From Opitutales bacterium (GTDB taxonomy: Bacteria > Verrucomicrobiota > Verrucomicrobiia > Opitutales > UBA953), in contig QYQK01000035.1 in assembly GCA_007280935.1 (NCBI GenBank), forward strand, positions 1 to 42,727: a stretch of 42,727 nucleotides of DNA, read 5' to 3'. A model generated the notes under the pieces. It ran no database searches, was not told the origin of the DNA, and saw only the letters and a program-made list of their open reading frames with translations. Numbering within the stretch: the first letter of the stretch is position 1; each line of letters opens with the position of its first letter. A program made the translations under genes and the position numbers. Positions 33,952 to 42,727 of the stretch are shown piece by piece.

Positions 33952-36501
33952 TTACGTCCCCGCGTCGGCACCGCTCTTTTTCTGCGTAAAGACGAGCCCC
34001 TTGTCGCCCACCGACACGATGACGGGCTCTTCCTTATTGAATTCAGAACGTAGGATAGATTCGGCCAACGGATCTTCCAGCAAACGCTCGACGGCACGAC
34101 GCAATGGGCGGGCCCCATATTTTTCGTCCCAGCCGTTTTCGACCAAGTAACCGCGCGCGGCTTCATTGACCACAAGCTTGACGCCGAGATCGAGCAGACG
34201 CTTGGCCACTTTCGCGACCTCGATATCGACGATCTTGGTCATATGCTCCTTTGCGAGCTGTTGGAAAATGACGATGTCCGTAAGGCGGTTAAGGAACTCG
34301 GGCTTAAAGGCCCGCTTGGTTTCTTCCATGATGCGCTCCTTGAGCTTCTCGTAGTCGCGCGTCGAACTGACGCCGACATCGAACCCGACGGAGTTATTAC
34401 GCTGTAGGACATCGGCTCCAACGTTCGAAGTCATGATGATGATCGTATTCCGGAAATCCACCACCCGGCCCAAGGAGTCGGTCAAACGACCGTCTTCCAA
34501 GGCCTGCAGCAAAAGCTGGATGACATCAGGGTGGGCTTTTTCGATTTCGTCGAAAAGCACCACGGAATAGGGCTTCCGCCGCACCGCTTCCGTGAGCTGA
34601 CCGCCTTCGTCGTGACCGACGTAGCCGGGAGGCGAGCCGATGAGACGCGAGACGGTGAACTTCTCCATGTACTCGGACATATCGATCTGGATGACAGCTT
34701 CGCTTTCGCCGAACATGCGCTCCGCCAACGAACGAGCCAGAAGCGTCTTACCCACGCCGGTCGGGCCCAGGAAGAGGAAGGAGCCGATGGGACGGCGAGG
34801 GTCTTTCAGGTCGGCACGCGAACGACGGAGGGCACGAGATACAACCTCACAGGCGCGCTCTTGTCCGATGACCGCAAGCTGCAGGTCTTTTTCGAGGTCG
34901 AGCAGCTTTTGGGTTTCCTTCTTCTCCAGGCGATTCAGCGGGACGCCGGTCCAATCCGCGACGATGTGCATCATCTCATCCTCACCCACCGTAATGCGCT
35001 TTTCGTCACGTTTCTTACGCCACTCTTCGAGCATCTTCTCGCGCTTCGCGCGGAACTTCTTCTCTTGATCACGCAAGTTCGCGGCTTCTTCAAACTTCTG
35101 GTGACGGGACGCGTCTTCCTTTTCTTTGACCACGCGGTCGATTTCGACCTGGACGGCATCGATGTCGGGCGGAACGTTCAGCGAACGGATACGGGCCCGG
35201 GCTCCAGCCTCATCCATCACGTCGATCGCCTTATCCGGAAGGTGCCGCGCGGTGATGTAGCGATGCGAAAGACGGACCGCGGCTTCGATGGCCGCATCCG
35301 TATACTCGCACTTGTGGTGCTCCTCGTACTTGTGACGGATACCGCGCAGGATAAGCACCGCATCTTCGGGCGACGGATCGTCGATTTTGACGGACTGGAA
35401 ACGGCGTTCGAGGGCCGCATCCTTTTCGATATGCTTGCGATATTCGGAAAGCGTCGTGGCGCCCACGCACTGGATTTCGCCGCGCGACAAAGCGGGTTTC
35501 AGGATATTGGAAGCATCCATGGCCCCTTCGGCGGCGCCGGCTCCGACGATGGTATGCATCTCATCGATGAAGAGAATGATATTCTTGGCGCGCTTAATCT
35601 CGTCCATGATACCCTTGATGCGTTCTTCGAACTGGCCGCGATACTTCGTGCCCGCGACCATCAAGGCGAGATCGAGGGTGATGACTTTGCGGTCGAGTAA
35701 TATTTCTGGTACGATACCGGCGGCGATTTCTTGGGCCAAGCCTTCGACGATCGCGGTCTTGCCGACGCCTGCTTCACCAATCAACACGGGGTTATTCTTC
35801 GTCCGGCGGCAAAGGATCTGGACGACGCGGCGGATTTCTTCTTTACGCCCGATCACGGGATCCAATTCACCGGCCCGCGCGAGTTCGGTCAAATCGCGGC
35901 CAAAAGTCTTGAGCAATGACAGACGTTCGCCGCGACCAGGACGACCGCTTTCTTCCGAAGACTTACGCGAGGAAGGAGGTTCGTCGCCTTGCGACTCTTC
36001 GCTGGCCGGCGGTTCATCTCCTTTTTCCGTAGCTTCCGAGGCGGAAGCCGCCGGATCGATATCGGCGAGGATTTCTTTGCGGCAACGCTCTAGATCGACG
36101 TCGAGCGATTGTAATACGCGTGCCGCTACGCCCTCCCCTTCTTTCAAAAGACCCAGTAAGATATGCTCGGTACCGACGTAAGCATGACCCAGACTACGAG
36201 CCTCGGTCACCGCATGAGACATCACCTTTTGTACGCGCGGCGTCAGGGGAATCGTTTCCGATGCTTTGGCTTCTTCGGGACCTGGCCCGACTTGTTTCTC
36301 CACGGCAGCCCGGACCGTCTTGAGGTCGAGCCCCATGCGACCGAGCACATTTACGGCGACGCCTTCGCCCAGCTTAATGAGACCGAGCAGGATGTGCTCG
36401 GTGCCTACGTAACCGTGATTGAAGCGGCGAGCTTCGGCACGGGCGAGTTCCACGACCTTACGGGCGCGGGGAGTAAAGTTGTTGTTTTTGTCCTTATCCA
36501 T
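33952..36501 (-). CDS. clpC: ATP-dependent Clp protease ATPase subunit ClpC
   Basis: An AAA+ unfoldase (849 aa) that feeds ClpP. The N-terminal Clp_N double repeat covers about residues 1-145 ([11 protein letters not shown] occurs twice, near 31 and 109). A charged Ser/Glu linker (150-190) leads to AAA domain 1 with Walker A GEAGVGKT (242-249). The middle region holds a UVR motif (about 455-480, [17 protein letters not shown]), and AAA domain 2 has GPTGVGKT (about 580) and [13 protein letters not shown] motif and Clp_N repeats identify ClpC rather than ClpA or ClpB. It is expected to degrade phosphoarginine-marked proteins made by the McsA/McsB pair in this window. A small GC hairpin lies in its leader. 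Confidence 0.96.
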   Translation of the reverse strand: MDKDKNNNFTPRARKVVELARAEARRFNHGYVGTEHILLGLIKLGEGVAVNVLGRMGLDLKTVRAAVEKQVGPGPEEAKASETIPLTPRVQKVMSHAVTEARSLGHAYVGTEHILLGLLKEGEGVAARVLQSLDVDLERCRKEILADIDPAASASEATEKGDEPPASEESQGDEPPSSRKSSEESGRPGRGERLSLLKTFGRDLTELARAGELDPVIGRKEEIRRVVQILCRRTKNNPVLIGEAGVGKTAIVEGLAQEIAAGIVPEILLDRKVITLDLALMVAGTKYRGQFEERIKGIMDEIKRAKNIILFIDEMHTIVGAGAAEGAMDASNILKPALSRGEIQCVGATTLSEYRKHIEKDAALERRFQSVKIDDPSPEDAVLILRGIRHKYEEHHKCEYTDAAIEAAVRLSHRYITARHLPDKAIDVMDEAGARARIRSLNVPPDIDAVQVEIDRVVKEKEDASRHQKFEEAANLRDQEKKFRAKREKMLEEWRKKRDEKRITVGEDEMMHIVADWTGVPLNRLEKKETQKLLDLEKDLQLAVIGQERACEVVSRALRRSRADLKDPRRPIGSFLFLGPTGVGKTLLARSLAERMFGESEAVIQIDMSEYMEKFTVSRLIGSPPGYVGHDEGGQLTEAVRRKPYSVVLFDEIEKAHPDVIQLLLQALEDGRLTDSLGRVVDFRNTIIIMTSNVGADVLQRNNSVGFDVGVSSTRDYEKLKERIMEETKRAFKPEFLNRLTDIVIFQQLAKEHMTKIVDIEVAKVAKRLLDLGVKLVVNEAARGYLVENGWDEKYGARPLRRAVERLLEDPLAESILRSEFNKEEPVIVSVGDKGLVFTQKKSGADAGT

Positions 36502-36537
36502 AGTGGTGGGGTAGCCCCGAGGGGTTATTAAGCAGGG

Positions 36538-36565
36538 ACTATGCCCGAAGCGGGCTGGTGTTCAA
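36538..36565 (-). promoter_or_regulatory. candidate clpC promoter
   Basis: On the minus strand TTGAAC (36565-36560) and CATAGT (36543-36538) are 16 bases apart, 4 of 6 matches each to sigma70 boxes. The leader after it contains CCCCTCGGGGCTACCCC, which can fold into two exclusive small hairpins. No CIRCE or CtsR-type operator is visible. Confidence 0.3.
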
Positions 36566-36645
36566 GCGTTCCCCCACGGTTGGCAATAACCCCAGCTTTT
36601 GACTTTGCCAGCGACCGCGACCGGGTCTTTCTATCTATCATCAAT

Positions 36646-37647
36646 ATGGGAATCAGTATGCCAGCGGCCGGAGAGGCTATCCGCGACCTCGTGAACGGCC
36701 TCCAAGGCCGTAAAATAGCCGTATTGGGCCATATGCGGCCCGATGGAGACTGCGTCGGCTCCCAAGTCGCCCTCTGTCGCATGCTGCTCGCTGCGGGGGT
36801 AGATGCCCTGTGCGTTAACCGAGATCGAGTCCCTCCCAATCTCACCCCTTATGTCGAAGGGGTGAGATTCCTGACCAACGAAGAATACACAGCCGACGGA
36901 CGCGAAGCCATTACCGTCGACTGTGCCGATGCGTCACGGGTAGGGACAGAGCTGCTCGGCAAGTTTTCCGGCGGCGTCTTGGCTAACATCGATCACCACG
37001 CCTCCAATCCGGATTACGCTAAAATCAATATCGTCGTCCGGGAAGCGGCGGCGACTTGTCATATCCTCGCCGACGCCGCCCTTCGCCAAGGCCTTGCCTG
37101 CGATGCGATCACGGCTAAATGTCTCCACCTGGGCATCCTGACCGACACCGGACGCTTTTGTTATTCCAGCGCGACCGCCAGCGTCTTTGAAATCATCGCG
37201 CAACTCGTCCGTCGCGGCGCCAACCCCGCCGAAGCCAATTTCCGCGTCTTCGAACAAGAGAGCCGGGGCAAGCTTGAGCTCACGCGACGCTTTCTGAACA
37301 GCATCCGTTTTCATGAAGATGGCAAAATCTGCTCGGGCGAACTAACGCCGGCCGATTATGCGGCCACGGGCACCAGCAAAGAAGACAAAGAAGGCCTGGT
37401 TGAATTCCCCCGTTCCGTCGAAGGCGTGGAAATCGCGGTGCTCATGGAAGAAGGTAAAGACGGCGTGCGGGGAAGTTTACGCGGGCGCGACCCGAAGCTC
37501 CGCTTGGACTTACTGGCCGGCAAACTCAACGGAGGCGGCCACGTGCTCGCGGCTGGGTTCAATATGTTGGGTTATAAACTTGCCGCTGACCGGGAAAAAA
37601 TCCTGGCGATTGTCGTGGCGCATTACCGTGAATACTCCACCCGATGA
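36646..37647 (+). CDS. nrnA: DHH-family phosphoesterase, NrnA-like
   Basis: A DHH-DHHA1 protein of 333 aa that degrades short oligoribonucleotides (nanoRNA) and/or dephosphorylates pAp. The metal site is seen in [14 protein letters not shown] (H29, D33, D35) and [10 protein letters not shown] (DHH 116-118), with [16 protein letters not shown] as the third DHH motif. The DHHA1 end has [30 protein letters not shown], with the GGGH substrate motif. The frame is open from 36541, but [11 protein letters not shown] at 36646 is the better start (36658 is also possible). A perfect inverted repeat lies inside the gene. Its stop overlaps truB by 4 bases. Confidence 0.93.
   Translation: MGISMPAAGEAIRDLVNGLQGRKIAVLGHMRPDGDCVGSQVALCRMLLAAGVDALCVNRDRVPPNLTPYVEGVRFLTNEEYTADGREAITVDCADASRVGTELLGKFSGGVLANIDHHASNPDYAKINIVVREAAATCHILADAALRQGLACDAITAKCLHLGILTDTGRFCYSSATASVFEIIAQLVRRGANPAEANFRVFEQESRGKLELTRRFLNSIRFHEDGKICSGELTPADYAATGTSKEDKEGLVEFPRSVEGVEIAVLMEEGKDGVRGSLRGRDPKLRLDLLAGKLNGGGHVLAAGFNMLGYKLAADREKILAIVVAHYREYSTR
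36838..36869. repeat. perfect 13-bp inverted repeat inside nrnA
   Basis: AATCTCACCCCTT (36838-36850), six bases, then AAGGGGTGAGATT (36857-36869) are exact reverse complements. In frame it encodes [11 protein letters not shown] (from N65), a sensible protein segment. It could fold as a strong hairpin in mRNA or act as a binding site in DNA. Confidence 0.9.
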
Positions 37648-38372
37648 GCGACGTCGTCGTCGAACCAGAAGGCGTGCTGCTGGTAGATAAACCCCAAGGC
37701 ATCACTTCCCATGATGTCGTCGATAGCATCCGCCGACTTTATCAAACCCGCCGCGTCGGTCATGCGGGCACGCTCGACCCGATGGCGACGGGTCTACTGA
37801 TTATCTTGGTCGGGAAGGCCACCAAAGCCTCGCAATACCTGATGTCGCAAGAGAAAGAATACTTGGGAGAGTCTACATTAGGAGCCGTGACAGATTCACA
37901 AGATGCCGACGGCGTGATCGTCGAGACGACGCCCGTGCCCGAACTAACCTCCGAACAGATTCAAGCCGCGATGGATACAATGTTGGGAGACCAATATCAA
38001 ACCCCACCGATGCATTCGGCCAAGAAAGTCGGAGGCAAGAAACTTTATGAGCTCGCCCGCAAGGGTATCGAAATCGAGCGCGAACCTCGCTTCATCCGCA
38101 TCAACGCCTTCGTCCTCACCTCGTGGGTCAGTCCTAAGATTACCTTCCGCATTCATTGCACCAAGGGCACCTATATCCGGACGATTTCGCATGACCTTGG
38201 CCGGAAATTAGGTCCCGGCGCACATCTGTCCGCCTTACGCCGCACCCTCTCTGGAAACTTAAATGTCGCCCAGGCTGCCACGCTCCAAGAACTCGGCGCC
38301 TGTTCTCGTGAACAATTGCACGAACGGCTGATTCCCGTGCGGGACGCCGTCCCCAGCATCGCCCTTGGATGA
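37644..38372 (+). CDS. truB: tRNA pseudouridine-55 synthase TruB
   Basis: The enzyme (242 aa) that makes pseudouridine 55 in the T loop of nearly all tRNAs. The catalytic Asp is D45 in [31 protein letters not shown] is the N-terminal motif and [15 protein letters not shown] the later one. It is on the short side because the C-terminal PUA-like domain is absent or very small. The ATG overlaps the nrnA stop and its own stop overlaps ribF (ATGA), giving a coupled nrnA-truB-ribF operon. Confidence 0.96.
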   Translation: MSDVVVEPEGVLLVDKPQGITSHDVVDSIRRLYQTRRVGHAGTLDPMATGLLIILVGKATKASQYLMSQEKEYLGESTLGAVTDSQDADGVIVETTPVPELTSEQIQAAMDTMLGDQYQTPPMHSAKKVGGKKLYELARKGIEIEREPRFIRINAFVLTSWVSPKITFRIHCTKGTYIRTISHDLGRKLGPGAHLSALRRTLSGNLNVAQAATLQELGACSREQLHERLIPVRDAVPSIALG

Positions 38373-39274
38373 GTCAGAGCCGCCCACTCCACCTCGCCAT
38401 TGGCGCATTTGACGGCGTCCACCTCGGTCATCGCGCGGTGCTTCATTCCGCCCGGGCGGCCGCAAGGCAGGATGGTGGAGTTGTGGGTGTGCTCACCTAC
38501 GACCCACATCCAAGCAAAATCCTCCGGCCAGACGCACCCGTTCCGTTGATTTTTAACCGCAGCCAGAAAGACGAGCGGCTTACCGAAGCAGGCGCTCAGA
38601 TGATTCATCATGAGAAGTTCGATCGCCATCATGCCGCCATCGAAGCGGACGATTTCCCGGCTTGGCTCAAGAATACATTCCCTCACCTGAAATCGATCCA
38701 CGTTGGTTCAAATTTTCAGTATGGCTGCGGACGGACTGGAAATGGAGAGAGCCTGATTGCGCACGGAGCACAAGCCGGCTTGAACGTTCGCCTCATCGCC
38801 GCCGTCCAGCTGGGGAGCGAAACCGTGAGCAGTTCTCGGATCAGACAATGTCTCGCCGAGGGCGAACTTGATCTCGCCAATGCCATGCTCCTGCGACCCT
38901 ATGAAGCCGAAGGCGTGATCATCAGCGGCCGACAAATCGGCCGAACCATCAACTTTCCGACGGTCAATGTCGCCTGGGAGCCTGAACTCCAACCCGCCTA
39001 CGGCGTGTATGCCGTCGAAGTCATCTTCAAGGGCGAGGCCCTGCCTGCCGTGGCTAATTACGGCATCCGACCCACGATTGAAACCGGTAAAGTCTCTCCC
39101 CTGCTCGAGGCGCATATCCTTAGCGGCACGGCACCGACCACCGGTGAAACCGTGCGCATCCGCTTTATTCGCCGCCTGCGCACCGAACAAAAATTCGCCG
39201 ACCTAACGGCGCTCCAGGCGCAGATCGCCAAGGACTCGGCAGCGGCCAAGAAAATATTGGGCCTGCTCGAATAG
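38369..39274 (+). CDS. ribF: bifunctional riboflavin kinase / FAD synthetase RibF
   Basis: RibF (301 aa) makes FMN and then FAD from riboflavin. The N-terminal adenylyltransferase half has [16 protein letters not shown] (FDGVHLGH at 14-21) and [22 protein letters not shown]. The C-terminal riboflavin kinase half (about 180-300) has [11 protein letters not shown], with the Asn and Thr that bind Mg-ATP, and YGVYAVEV. Length and domain order match the family. It ends the nrnA-truB-ribF operon; I see no clear terminator in the 59 bases before the convergent mpl. Confidence 0.96.
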   Translation: MSQSRPLHLAIGAFDGVHLGHRAVLHSARAAARQDGGVVGVLTYDPHPSKILRPDAPVPLIFNRSQKDERLTEAGAQMIHHEKFDRHHAAIEADDFPAWLKNTFPHLKSIHVGSNFQYGCGRTGNGESLIAHGAQAGLNVRLIAAVQLGSETVSSSRIRQCLAEGELDLANAMLLRPYEAEGVIISGRQIGRTINFPTVNVAWEPELQPAYGVYAVEVIFKGEALPAVANYGIRPTIETGKVSPLLEAHILSGTAPTTGETVRIRFIRRLRTEQKFADLTALQAQIAKDSAAAKKILGLLE

Positions 39275-39333
39275 GTTATCAACTGACTGCATGAGTCCAT
39301 CAGACCGTTGCGAAAGCTGGAAGGTTTCCCCGG

Positions 39334-40746
39334 TCAGATGCTCTCGGCGAATTTTTTGATGATGCCGCCGAAGGCGCCGTTGGAGAAGAAAACGACGCAG
39401 CGTGGAGATTTATCTGACTTCACGAGGGCGGTCAGTTCGCTTAAAAGCTCGTCGTTCGAAGCCGGAGCGAAACCCTTCTTGCCGGCGGCGGTGATGGCGG
39501 CGGCCACACCCGCACTATCGAAACGCTCTTCGCCCAGCTTGTCGGCGCGATGAGGCGGAGCCAGAAAGACCTCGTCGGCCTGCTTGAGCGCCTCGCGAAA
39601 ACCATCCTGCATCACCTTGCGGGCGGCGGTATTGCTCCGCGGCTCAAAGCAGGCGACCAGGCGGTGCTTGGGATAGCGGTCGCGCAGGGATTCGAGCGTC
39701 AGGTCGAGGGCCGTCGGGTGGTGGCCAAAATCTTCGATCACCGTTAGGTCGGGACGGTCAACAAGCACCTGCTGGCGGCGCTGCACGCCATGGAACGTGT
39801 TGAGCGCATCGAGCTTCAGCTTAGTCGGATCCTGGGCGTCGAGCAGCAACCCCGCGGAGACGGCGGCCATCGCCGCGTTGCGGGCATTGAAGAGGCCGGG
39901 CAAGGCCCACTTCACCCTACCCCACTCCTTGCCCTTCCAGAGCAAAGTGAATGACGAGCCATGCGCCGACTCCTTGAAGTCGGCGATGACCGCATCGTTA
40001 GCCGGGCCGACGCCCACCCGGACGACCGGAGCCCAGGTGATATTCTTTACCAGCCCAAGCACATTGGCGTCATCACCATTGGCCACGATGGCGCCGTCGC
40101 GCGGGACGATTCGAAGCACGTGAGAAAACGTGCGAAGCACATCATCGAGGTCGCGGAAGATGTCCGCGTGATCGAACTCACAATTATTAACCGCCAGGAC
40201 TTGCGGTAGATACTGAATAAACTTACTCCGTTTATCGAAAAACGCTGTATCATATTCGTCGCCCTCGATGACAAAGGGGCCGTCCTTGATTCCCGGGTCG
40301 GAAGAATCTGGCAAATCGCGTGGAACTCCGCCGACAAGCCAGCCGGGCTTGCTGCCGTTTGCTTTCAACAAGACCGCCGCCATGCACGTCGTCGTCGTCT
40401 TTCCGTGTGTCCCAGCCACCACGAGATTACGGCGCTCATTGAGGAGACGCGTCCGAAGAAGCTCCGGCAACGACAGGTAGGGTTGTGTGCGAACCTCCAG
40501 GAGCCATTCGACCTCCGGGTGTCCGCGTGAAGCGATATTCCCTACGACGACCAGGTCGGGCTTGATTGACGCTAACCGTTCCGCCGACCAGCCCTCTAGG
40601 ATATCTATCCCCGCGCTCCGCAGATGGTCTGACATCGGAGGGTAGATGCCCGTATCCGAGCCCATGACTTCATGGCCAAGCGCCCGCATGAGCAAAGCCG
40701 CGTTGCCCATGGCCGTCCCGCAGATGCCCATGAAATATATCCGCAT
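39334..40746 (-). CDS. mpl: UDP-MurNAc:tripeptide ligase Mpl (murein recycling)
   Basis: A Mur-ligase family enzyme (470 aa, family length about 455) that joins the recycled tripeptide L-Ala-gamma-D-Glu-meso-DAP to UDP-MurNAc. The Mpl-specific N terminus MRIYFMGICGTAMGNAALL and SRGHPEVEWLLE help separate it from MurC. The P-loop is GTHGKTTTT (112-120), and VIEGDEYDTAFFDKRSKFIQYLP contains the Mpl hallmark. A central domain with NNCEFDHADIF and a C-terminal domain with IEDFGHHPTAL follow. Mpl implies a DAP-containing, Gram-negative-type wall. The gene stands alone on the minus strand between the noncoding region and ribF. Confidence 0.95.
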   Translation of the reverse strand: MRIYFMGICGTAMGNAALLMRALGHEVMGSDTGIYPPMSDHLRSAGIDILEGWSAERLASIKPDLVVVGNIASRGHPEVEWLLEVRTQPYLSLPELLRTRLLNERRNLVVAGTHGKTTTTCMAAVLLKANGSKPGWLVGGVPRDLPDSSDPGIKDGPFVIEGDEYDTAFFDKRSKFIQYLPQVLAVNNCEFDHADIFRDLDDVLRTFSHVLRIVPRDGAIVANGDDANVLGLVKNITWAPVVRVGVGPANDAVIADFKESAHGSSFTLLWKGKEWGRVKWALPGLFNARNAAMAAVSAGLLLDAQDPTKLKLDALNTFHGVQRRQQVLVDRPDLTVIEDFGHHPTALDLTLESLRDRYPKHRLVACFEPRSNTAARKVMQDGFREALKQADEVFLAPPHRADKLGEERFDSAGVAAAITAAGKKGFAPASNDELLSELTALVKSDKSPRCVVFFSNGAFGGIIKKFAESI

Positions 40747-40822
40747 GAGGCGATAAAAGAGGAGATGGGACCAAGGGCGAGAAAGTTACGTGAGGAACTC
40801 AGGCGGCCCTTGCTTACCTCCC

Positions 40823-40858
40823 AAAAAGAAGGCCCCCAACTGACTTCAGTTGAGGGCC
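40823..40858 (-). terminator. intrinsic terminator of the hpf transcript
   Basis: On the minus strand GGCCCTCAACTGA and TCAGTTGGGGGCC form a nearly perfect 13-bp stem with a 2-base core and a mismatch, followed by TTCTTTTT. It is 186 bases beyond the hpf stop, so the transcript would carry a long 3' tail. Confidence 0.85.
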
Positions 40859-41043
40859 TGTACCTACTTCTTCCGACGGTGCTAACTTGGGCTTTGCTGC
40901 CTGCTGATGACTGACCGTCCGTTACTCACCGACGTCCTCACCGGCTTTCCATCTGTTTTACCCTGATTTCCAGCCCGTTCTGACTTCGTGCTTTCACCGA
41001 TTTATCGAGCCCTCACCAGCAACCGGCTTACTACGCACCGTCC
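40859..41043 (-). other. noncoding interval, long 3' tail of hpf or small RNA candidate
   Basis: Between the hpf stop and the terminator lie 185 bases with no credible open frame on either strand. Read on the minus strand it is purine-rich with several related short words (GGTGAGGACG, GGTGAGTAACGGACGG, GTAAGGACGGTGCG), which may form hairpins. It could be an unusually long 3' untranslated region or hold a small RNA ending at the terminator. The rest of the gap to mpl (40747-40822) is featureless. Confidence 0.3.
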
Positions 41044-41403
41044 TTACGCCGCCCGCCCTAATTCGCCTAGATCTGTCGGATGCGGATGATTCCTTTTTTC
41101 TTTTTCTAGACGATGGCGCCGACGAAGTTGGCGGTCGACCTTATCGACCAGAAAATCAATGGATTTATATAAATCTTCAGACTCTTCCCGGACCACGATA
41201 TCCGGACCCGGCAGCTCCAACCGGATTTGGGCCGCAAACTCGCGACTATGGTCGCTACAGCGGGTATGGACGAGCTCGACATGCACGCGGACGATTCGCG
41301 GGTTGTGGCGCAAGAGTCTCTCGACTTTGGCGCACACGGTTTCTTTCAGGGCATCGGTGAGGTCCATATGGATTCCTGACACGACGATTGGAGCACTTGT
41401 CAT
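41044..41403 (-). CDS. hpf: ribosome hibernation promoting factor, short form
   Basis: A 119-aa protein of the HPF/RaiA (YfiA) family, which binds 30S subunits and silences ribosomes in stationary phase. The fold is shown by VSGIHMDLTDALKETVCAKVERLLRHNPRIVRVHVEL in the first half and EFAAQIRLELPGPDIVVREESEDLYKSIDFLVDKVDRQLRRRHRLE in the second. There is no long C-terminal dimerisation domain, so it is the short type. The frame is open to 41625, but MTSAPIVV at 41403 is the family start. It diverges from the SDR gene with only 40 bases between start codons. Confidence 0.92.
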   Translation of the reverse strand: MTSAPIVVSGIHMDLTDALKETVCAKVERLLRHNPRIVRVHVELVHTRCSDHSREFAAQIRLELPGPDIVVREESEDLYKSIDFLVDKVDRQLRRRHRLEKEKRNHPHPTDLGELGRAA

Positions 41404-41443
41404 GTGTGTTGTGTTATTGGGGTTAACGTGAGATTCTGCGGCC

Positions 41444-42259
41444 ATGTCAAAGAACGACACCATCGATAGATTTTTCAGAAGTTTTTCCTGTATCATCATT
41501 TCGGGAGCTTCGTCGGGGATTGGACGCGCAATACTCTCACGCATCGGTGATTCTGGAGTCGCCGCGGCCGTGTTCAACCTTTCCCGAACCGCCCCCCAAG
41601 GGGTTTCTAATACTCTTAACTTCACTCATCTTACCTGCGACCTCTCACAACCGACTGACATCACGAAGGTTGTCGGTGAATTACGAAAACTAATGCCACG
41701 TGATGGCAGAATACTGCTTATTAATAATAGCGGGTTTGGAGCTTACGGCGAATTTCCAGCCCCGGGATTAGCTCACACGCTCATGATGATTGACGTGAAT
41801 GTCCGCGCACCCGTTGAACTTACAGGATTGCTCTGGTCGGAATTAAAACAACGAGGAGGCATGGTCGCGAACGTGGCTTCACTGGCGGGCTACCAACCCA
41901 CTCCGCTCATGACGACCTATGCAGCCACCAAATCATTCCTGCTTAACTGGAGTATCGCACTTGATGCGGAGGCCAAAGCTCATGGCATCCGCTGCGTCGC
42001 GATTTGCCCTGGTCCAGTCTCGACCAACTTCTCGCAAGCCGCCGGCTTCACGGGACCCACCGGCCTCGGCGGACAAACGGCGGACGAATGCGTTGACGAA
42101 GCCCTGATCGCAATGGCCCATCACAAGCCCCACGTCATCACCGGATGGAAGAATAATCTTGTTGGCATCTTTTCGGCGCGCCTCCCCAAGCCCTGGGCTG
42201 CTGCGATTGGGCTCAAAATGATCAAGCGGCTCCGCCTCGATCGTTTTATTCAGAAGTGA
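41444..42259 (+). CDS. short-chain dehydrogenase/reductase (SDR)
   Basis: An NAD(P)-binding oxidoreductase of 271 aa. Classical SDR motifs: GASSGIG (21-27), NNSG in LLINNSGFGAYGEF (in place of NNAG), and the catalytic S146 in VASLAG with Y159 and K163 in YAATK. CPGPVSTNF follows at the substrate side. The Ser-Tyr-Lys set is complete, so it should be active; the substrate cannot be read. It resembles the DltE/YqjQ-type subgroup with a C-terminal tail (LPKPWAAAIGLKMIKRL) that may touch the membrane. It converges on recN. Confidence 0.9.
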   Translation: MSKNDTIDRFFRSFSCIIISGASSGIGRAILSRIGDSGVAAAVFNLSRTAPQGVSNTLNFTHLTCDLSQPTDITKVVGELRKLMPRDGRILLINNSGFGAYGEFPAPGLAHTLMMIDVNVRAPVELTGLLWSELKQRGGMVANVASLAGYQPTPLMTTYAATKSFLLNWSIALDAEAKAHGIRCVAICPGPVSTNFSQAAGFTGPTGLGGQTADECVDEALIAMAHHKPHVITGWKNNLVGIFSARLPKPWAAAIGLKMIKRLRLDRFIQK

Positions 42260-42262
42260 GTC

Positions 42263-42727
42263 TTACTTAGCGCCGTCTAACAGTTCACGCGCATGCGAGA
42301 GCGCCACCTTACTGGAGCGATCTCCCAGCATCCGGGCCAGCTCCGATTCCCGTTCTTTACGCTTCCTATGCACGGGAGTGATTTCGATCATTGTCGATTT
42401 ATCATCCTGGGTCTTCGTCACGACAAGGTGGGCATGGCCCAGCGCGGCTACCTGCGGCAGGTGCGTCACGCAGAATACTTGATGCCCCTTACCCAAGGCG
42501 GCTAATTCTTGCCCGACCTGAGCACCGATCTCACCGCCGACATTGGCGTCGACCTCGTCGAAGACCAAGACCGGCGTCCGATCGACCGCTGCCAGAACGG
42601 TCTTAAGCGCGAGCATGACGCGGGCGGCCTCACCACTGGATGCTATTTGATCGAGCGGTAATAAGTCCTGGCCAGCATTGGGGCAGAATAAGAAGCGAAC
42701 GGCATCCGCTCCCGTTGGACCAAGCGA
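42263..42727 (-). CDS. recN: DNA repair protein RecN, 3' part (cut by window edge)
   Basis: The C-terminal 154 residues of RecN, an SMC-like ATPase that acts in double-strand break repair. The frame is open to the right edge. Motifs: FLFCPNAGQDLLPLDQIASSGEAARVMLALK, the ABC signature region (here ASSGEAAR, where the family has ASGGELSR), then Walker B PVLVFDEVDANVGGEIG, and CVTHLPQVAALGHAHLVVTK with the H-loop. The ATP-binding N-terminal half and coiled coil lie outside. The first visible residues are not the protein start. Confidence 0.95.
   Translation of the reverse strand, partial: SLGPTGADAVRFLFCPNAGQDLLPLDQIASSGEAARVMLALKTVLAAVDRTPVLVFDEVDANVGGEIGAQVGQELAALGKGHQVFCVTHLPQVAALGHAHLVVTKTQDDKSTMIEITPVHRKRKERESELARMLGDRSSKVALSHARELLDGAK

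Noticed and set aside
34531-35700. A 389-codon open frame antisense to clpC (also long frames at 5831-6628 antisense to mgtA and elsewhere).
   Set aside because: They are opposite highly conserved genes and have low-complexity, domain-free translations; typical shadows in GC-rich sequence.
36502-36645. CIRCE or CtsR operator upstream of clpC.
   Set aside because: Neither the TTAGCACTC-N9-GAGTGCTAA repeat nor tandem heptads typical of CtsR are present.
40904-40910. CTGATGA, the core of a hammerhead ribozyme, on the plus strand in the noncoding gap.
   Set aside because: No GAAA core follows a suitable short stem, and no flanking helices could be drawn.
40859-41043. SRP RNA, 6S RNA or RNase P RNA in the interval after hpf.
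   Set aside because: None of the conserved core sequences (for example the GGAAGG/AGCAG loop of SRP RNA) can be found.

Overview
The window is ordinary, densely coded chromosome from what looks like a Verrucomicrobiota bacterium, probably of the Opitutae type. This is inferred, not proven, from the combination of a FabV enoyl reductase, a Gram-negative cell-wall recycling ligase (Mpl), the McsA/McsB/ClpC protein-arginine-phosphorylation set in a Gram-negative-looking genome, a xanthan-lyase-type FAD oxidoreductase and high GC. I count 44 protein genes (one cut by the right edge, one doubtful stub at the left edge), a tRNA-Ala(GGC), a decayed aldo/keto reductase tail, four intrinsic terminators and one terminator-like hairpin that sits in a leader.

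Layout. 0.2-4.4 kb: exported nitrilase-like hydrolase, DUF3050-like protein, small membrane protein, a minus-strand rpoZ-smpB-trmL group, and dgkA. 4.4-9.3 kb (minus strand): mgtA-type Mg2+ ATPase followed by a PTS EIIA protein, rpmB with its terminator, and an aminotransferase. 9.4-12.1 kb: a tight fabV-parA-unknown operon with no parB. 12.1-13.4 kb: exported beta-propeller and a small helical protein. 13.5-19.3 kb: mfd, a SurA-like isomerase and malQ. 19.3-25.2 kb: ettA diverging from nusA-infB-rbfA. 25.2-28.4 kb: mcsA-mcsB on the minus strand, then a ketosynthase-ACP pair. 28.5-33.1 kb: unknown exported protein, tRNA-Ala, RNase D-like exonuclease plus ferredoxin, FAD oxidoreductase, glutathione peroxidase and the aldo/keto reductase remnant. 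33.1-39.3 kb: small unknown gene, DUF423, clpC, then nrnA-truB-ribF. 39.3-42.7 kb: mpl, a noncoding interval with a terminator, hpf, an SDR dehydrogenase and the 3' part of recN.

Many genes serve translation and its quality control: nusA, infB, rbfA, rpmB, smpB, trmL, truB, ettA, hpf, tRNA-Ala. The usual infB-rbfA-nrnA-truB-ribF series is split into two blocks about 11 kb apart, and the gap holds mcsAB and unrelated genes, with clpC next to the second block. Most co-directional pairs overlap by 4 bases (ATGA or GTGA) or nearly touch, so translational coupling is likely.

I found no CRISPR array, prophage, insertion sequence, toxin-antitoxin pair or clear defence system. The most interesting signals are regulatory: a strong terminator-like hairpin ahead of nusA with no upstream gene to terminate, a 26-base inverted repeat touching the rpoZ start codon, and a perfect 13-bp inverted repeat inside the nrnA-like coding sequence.
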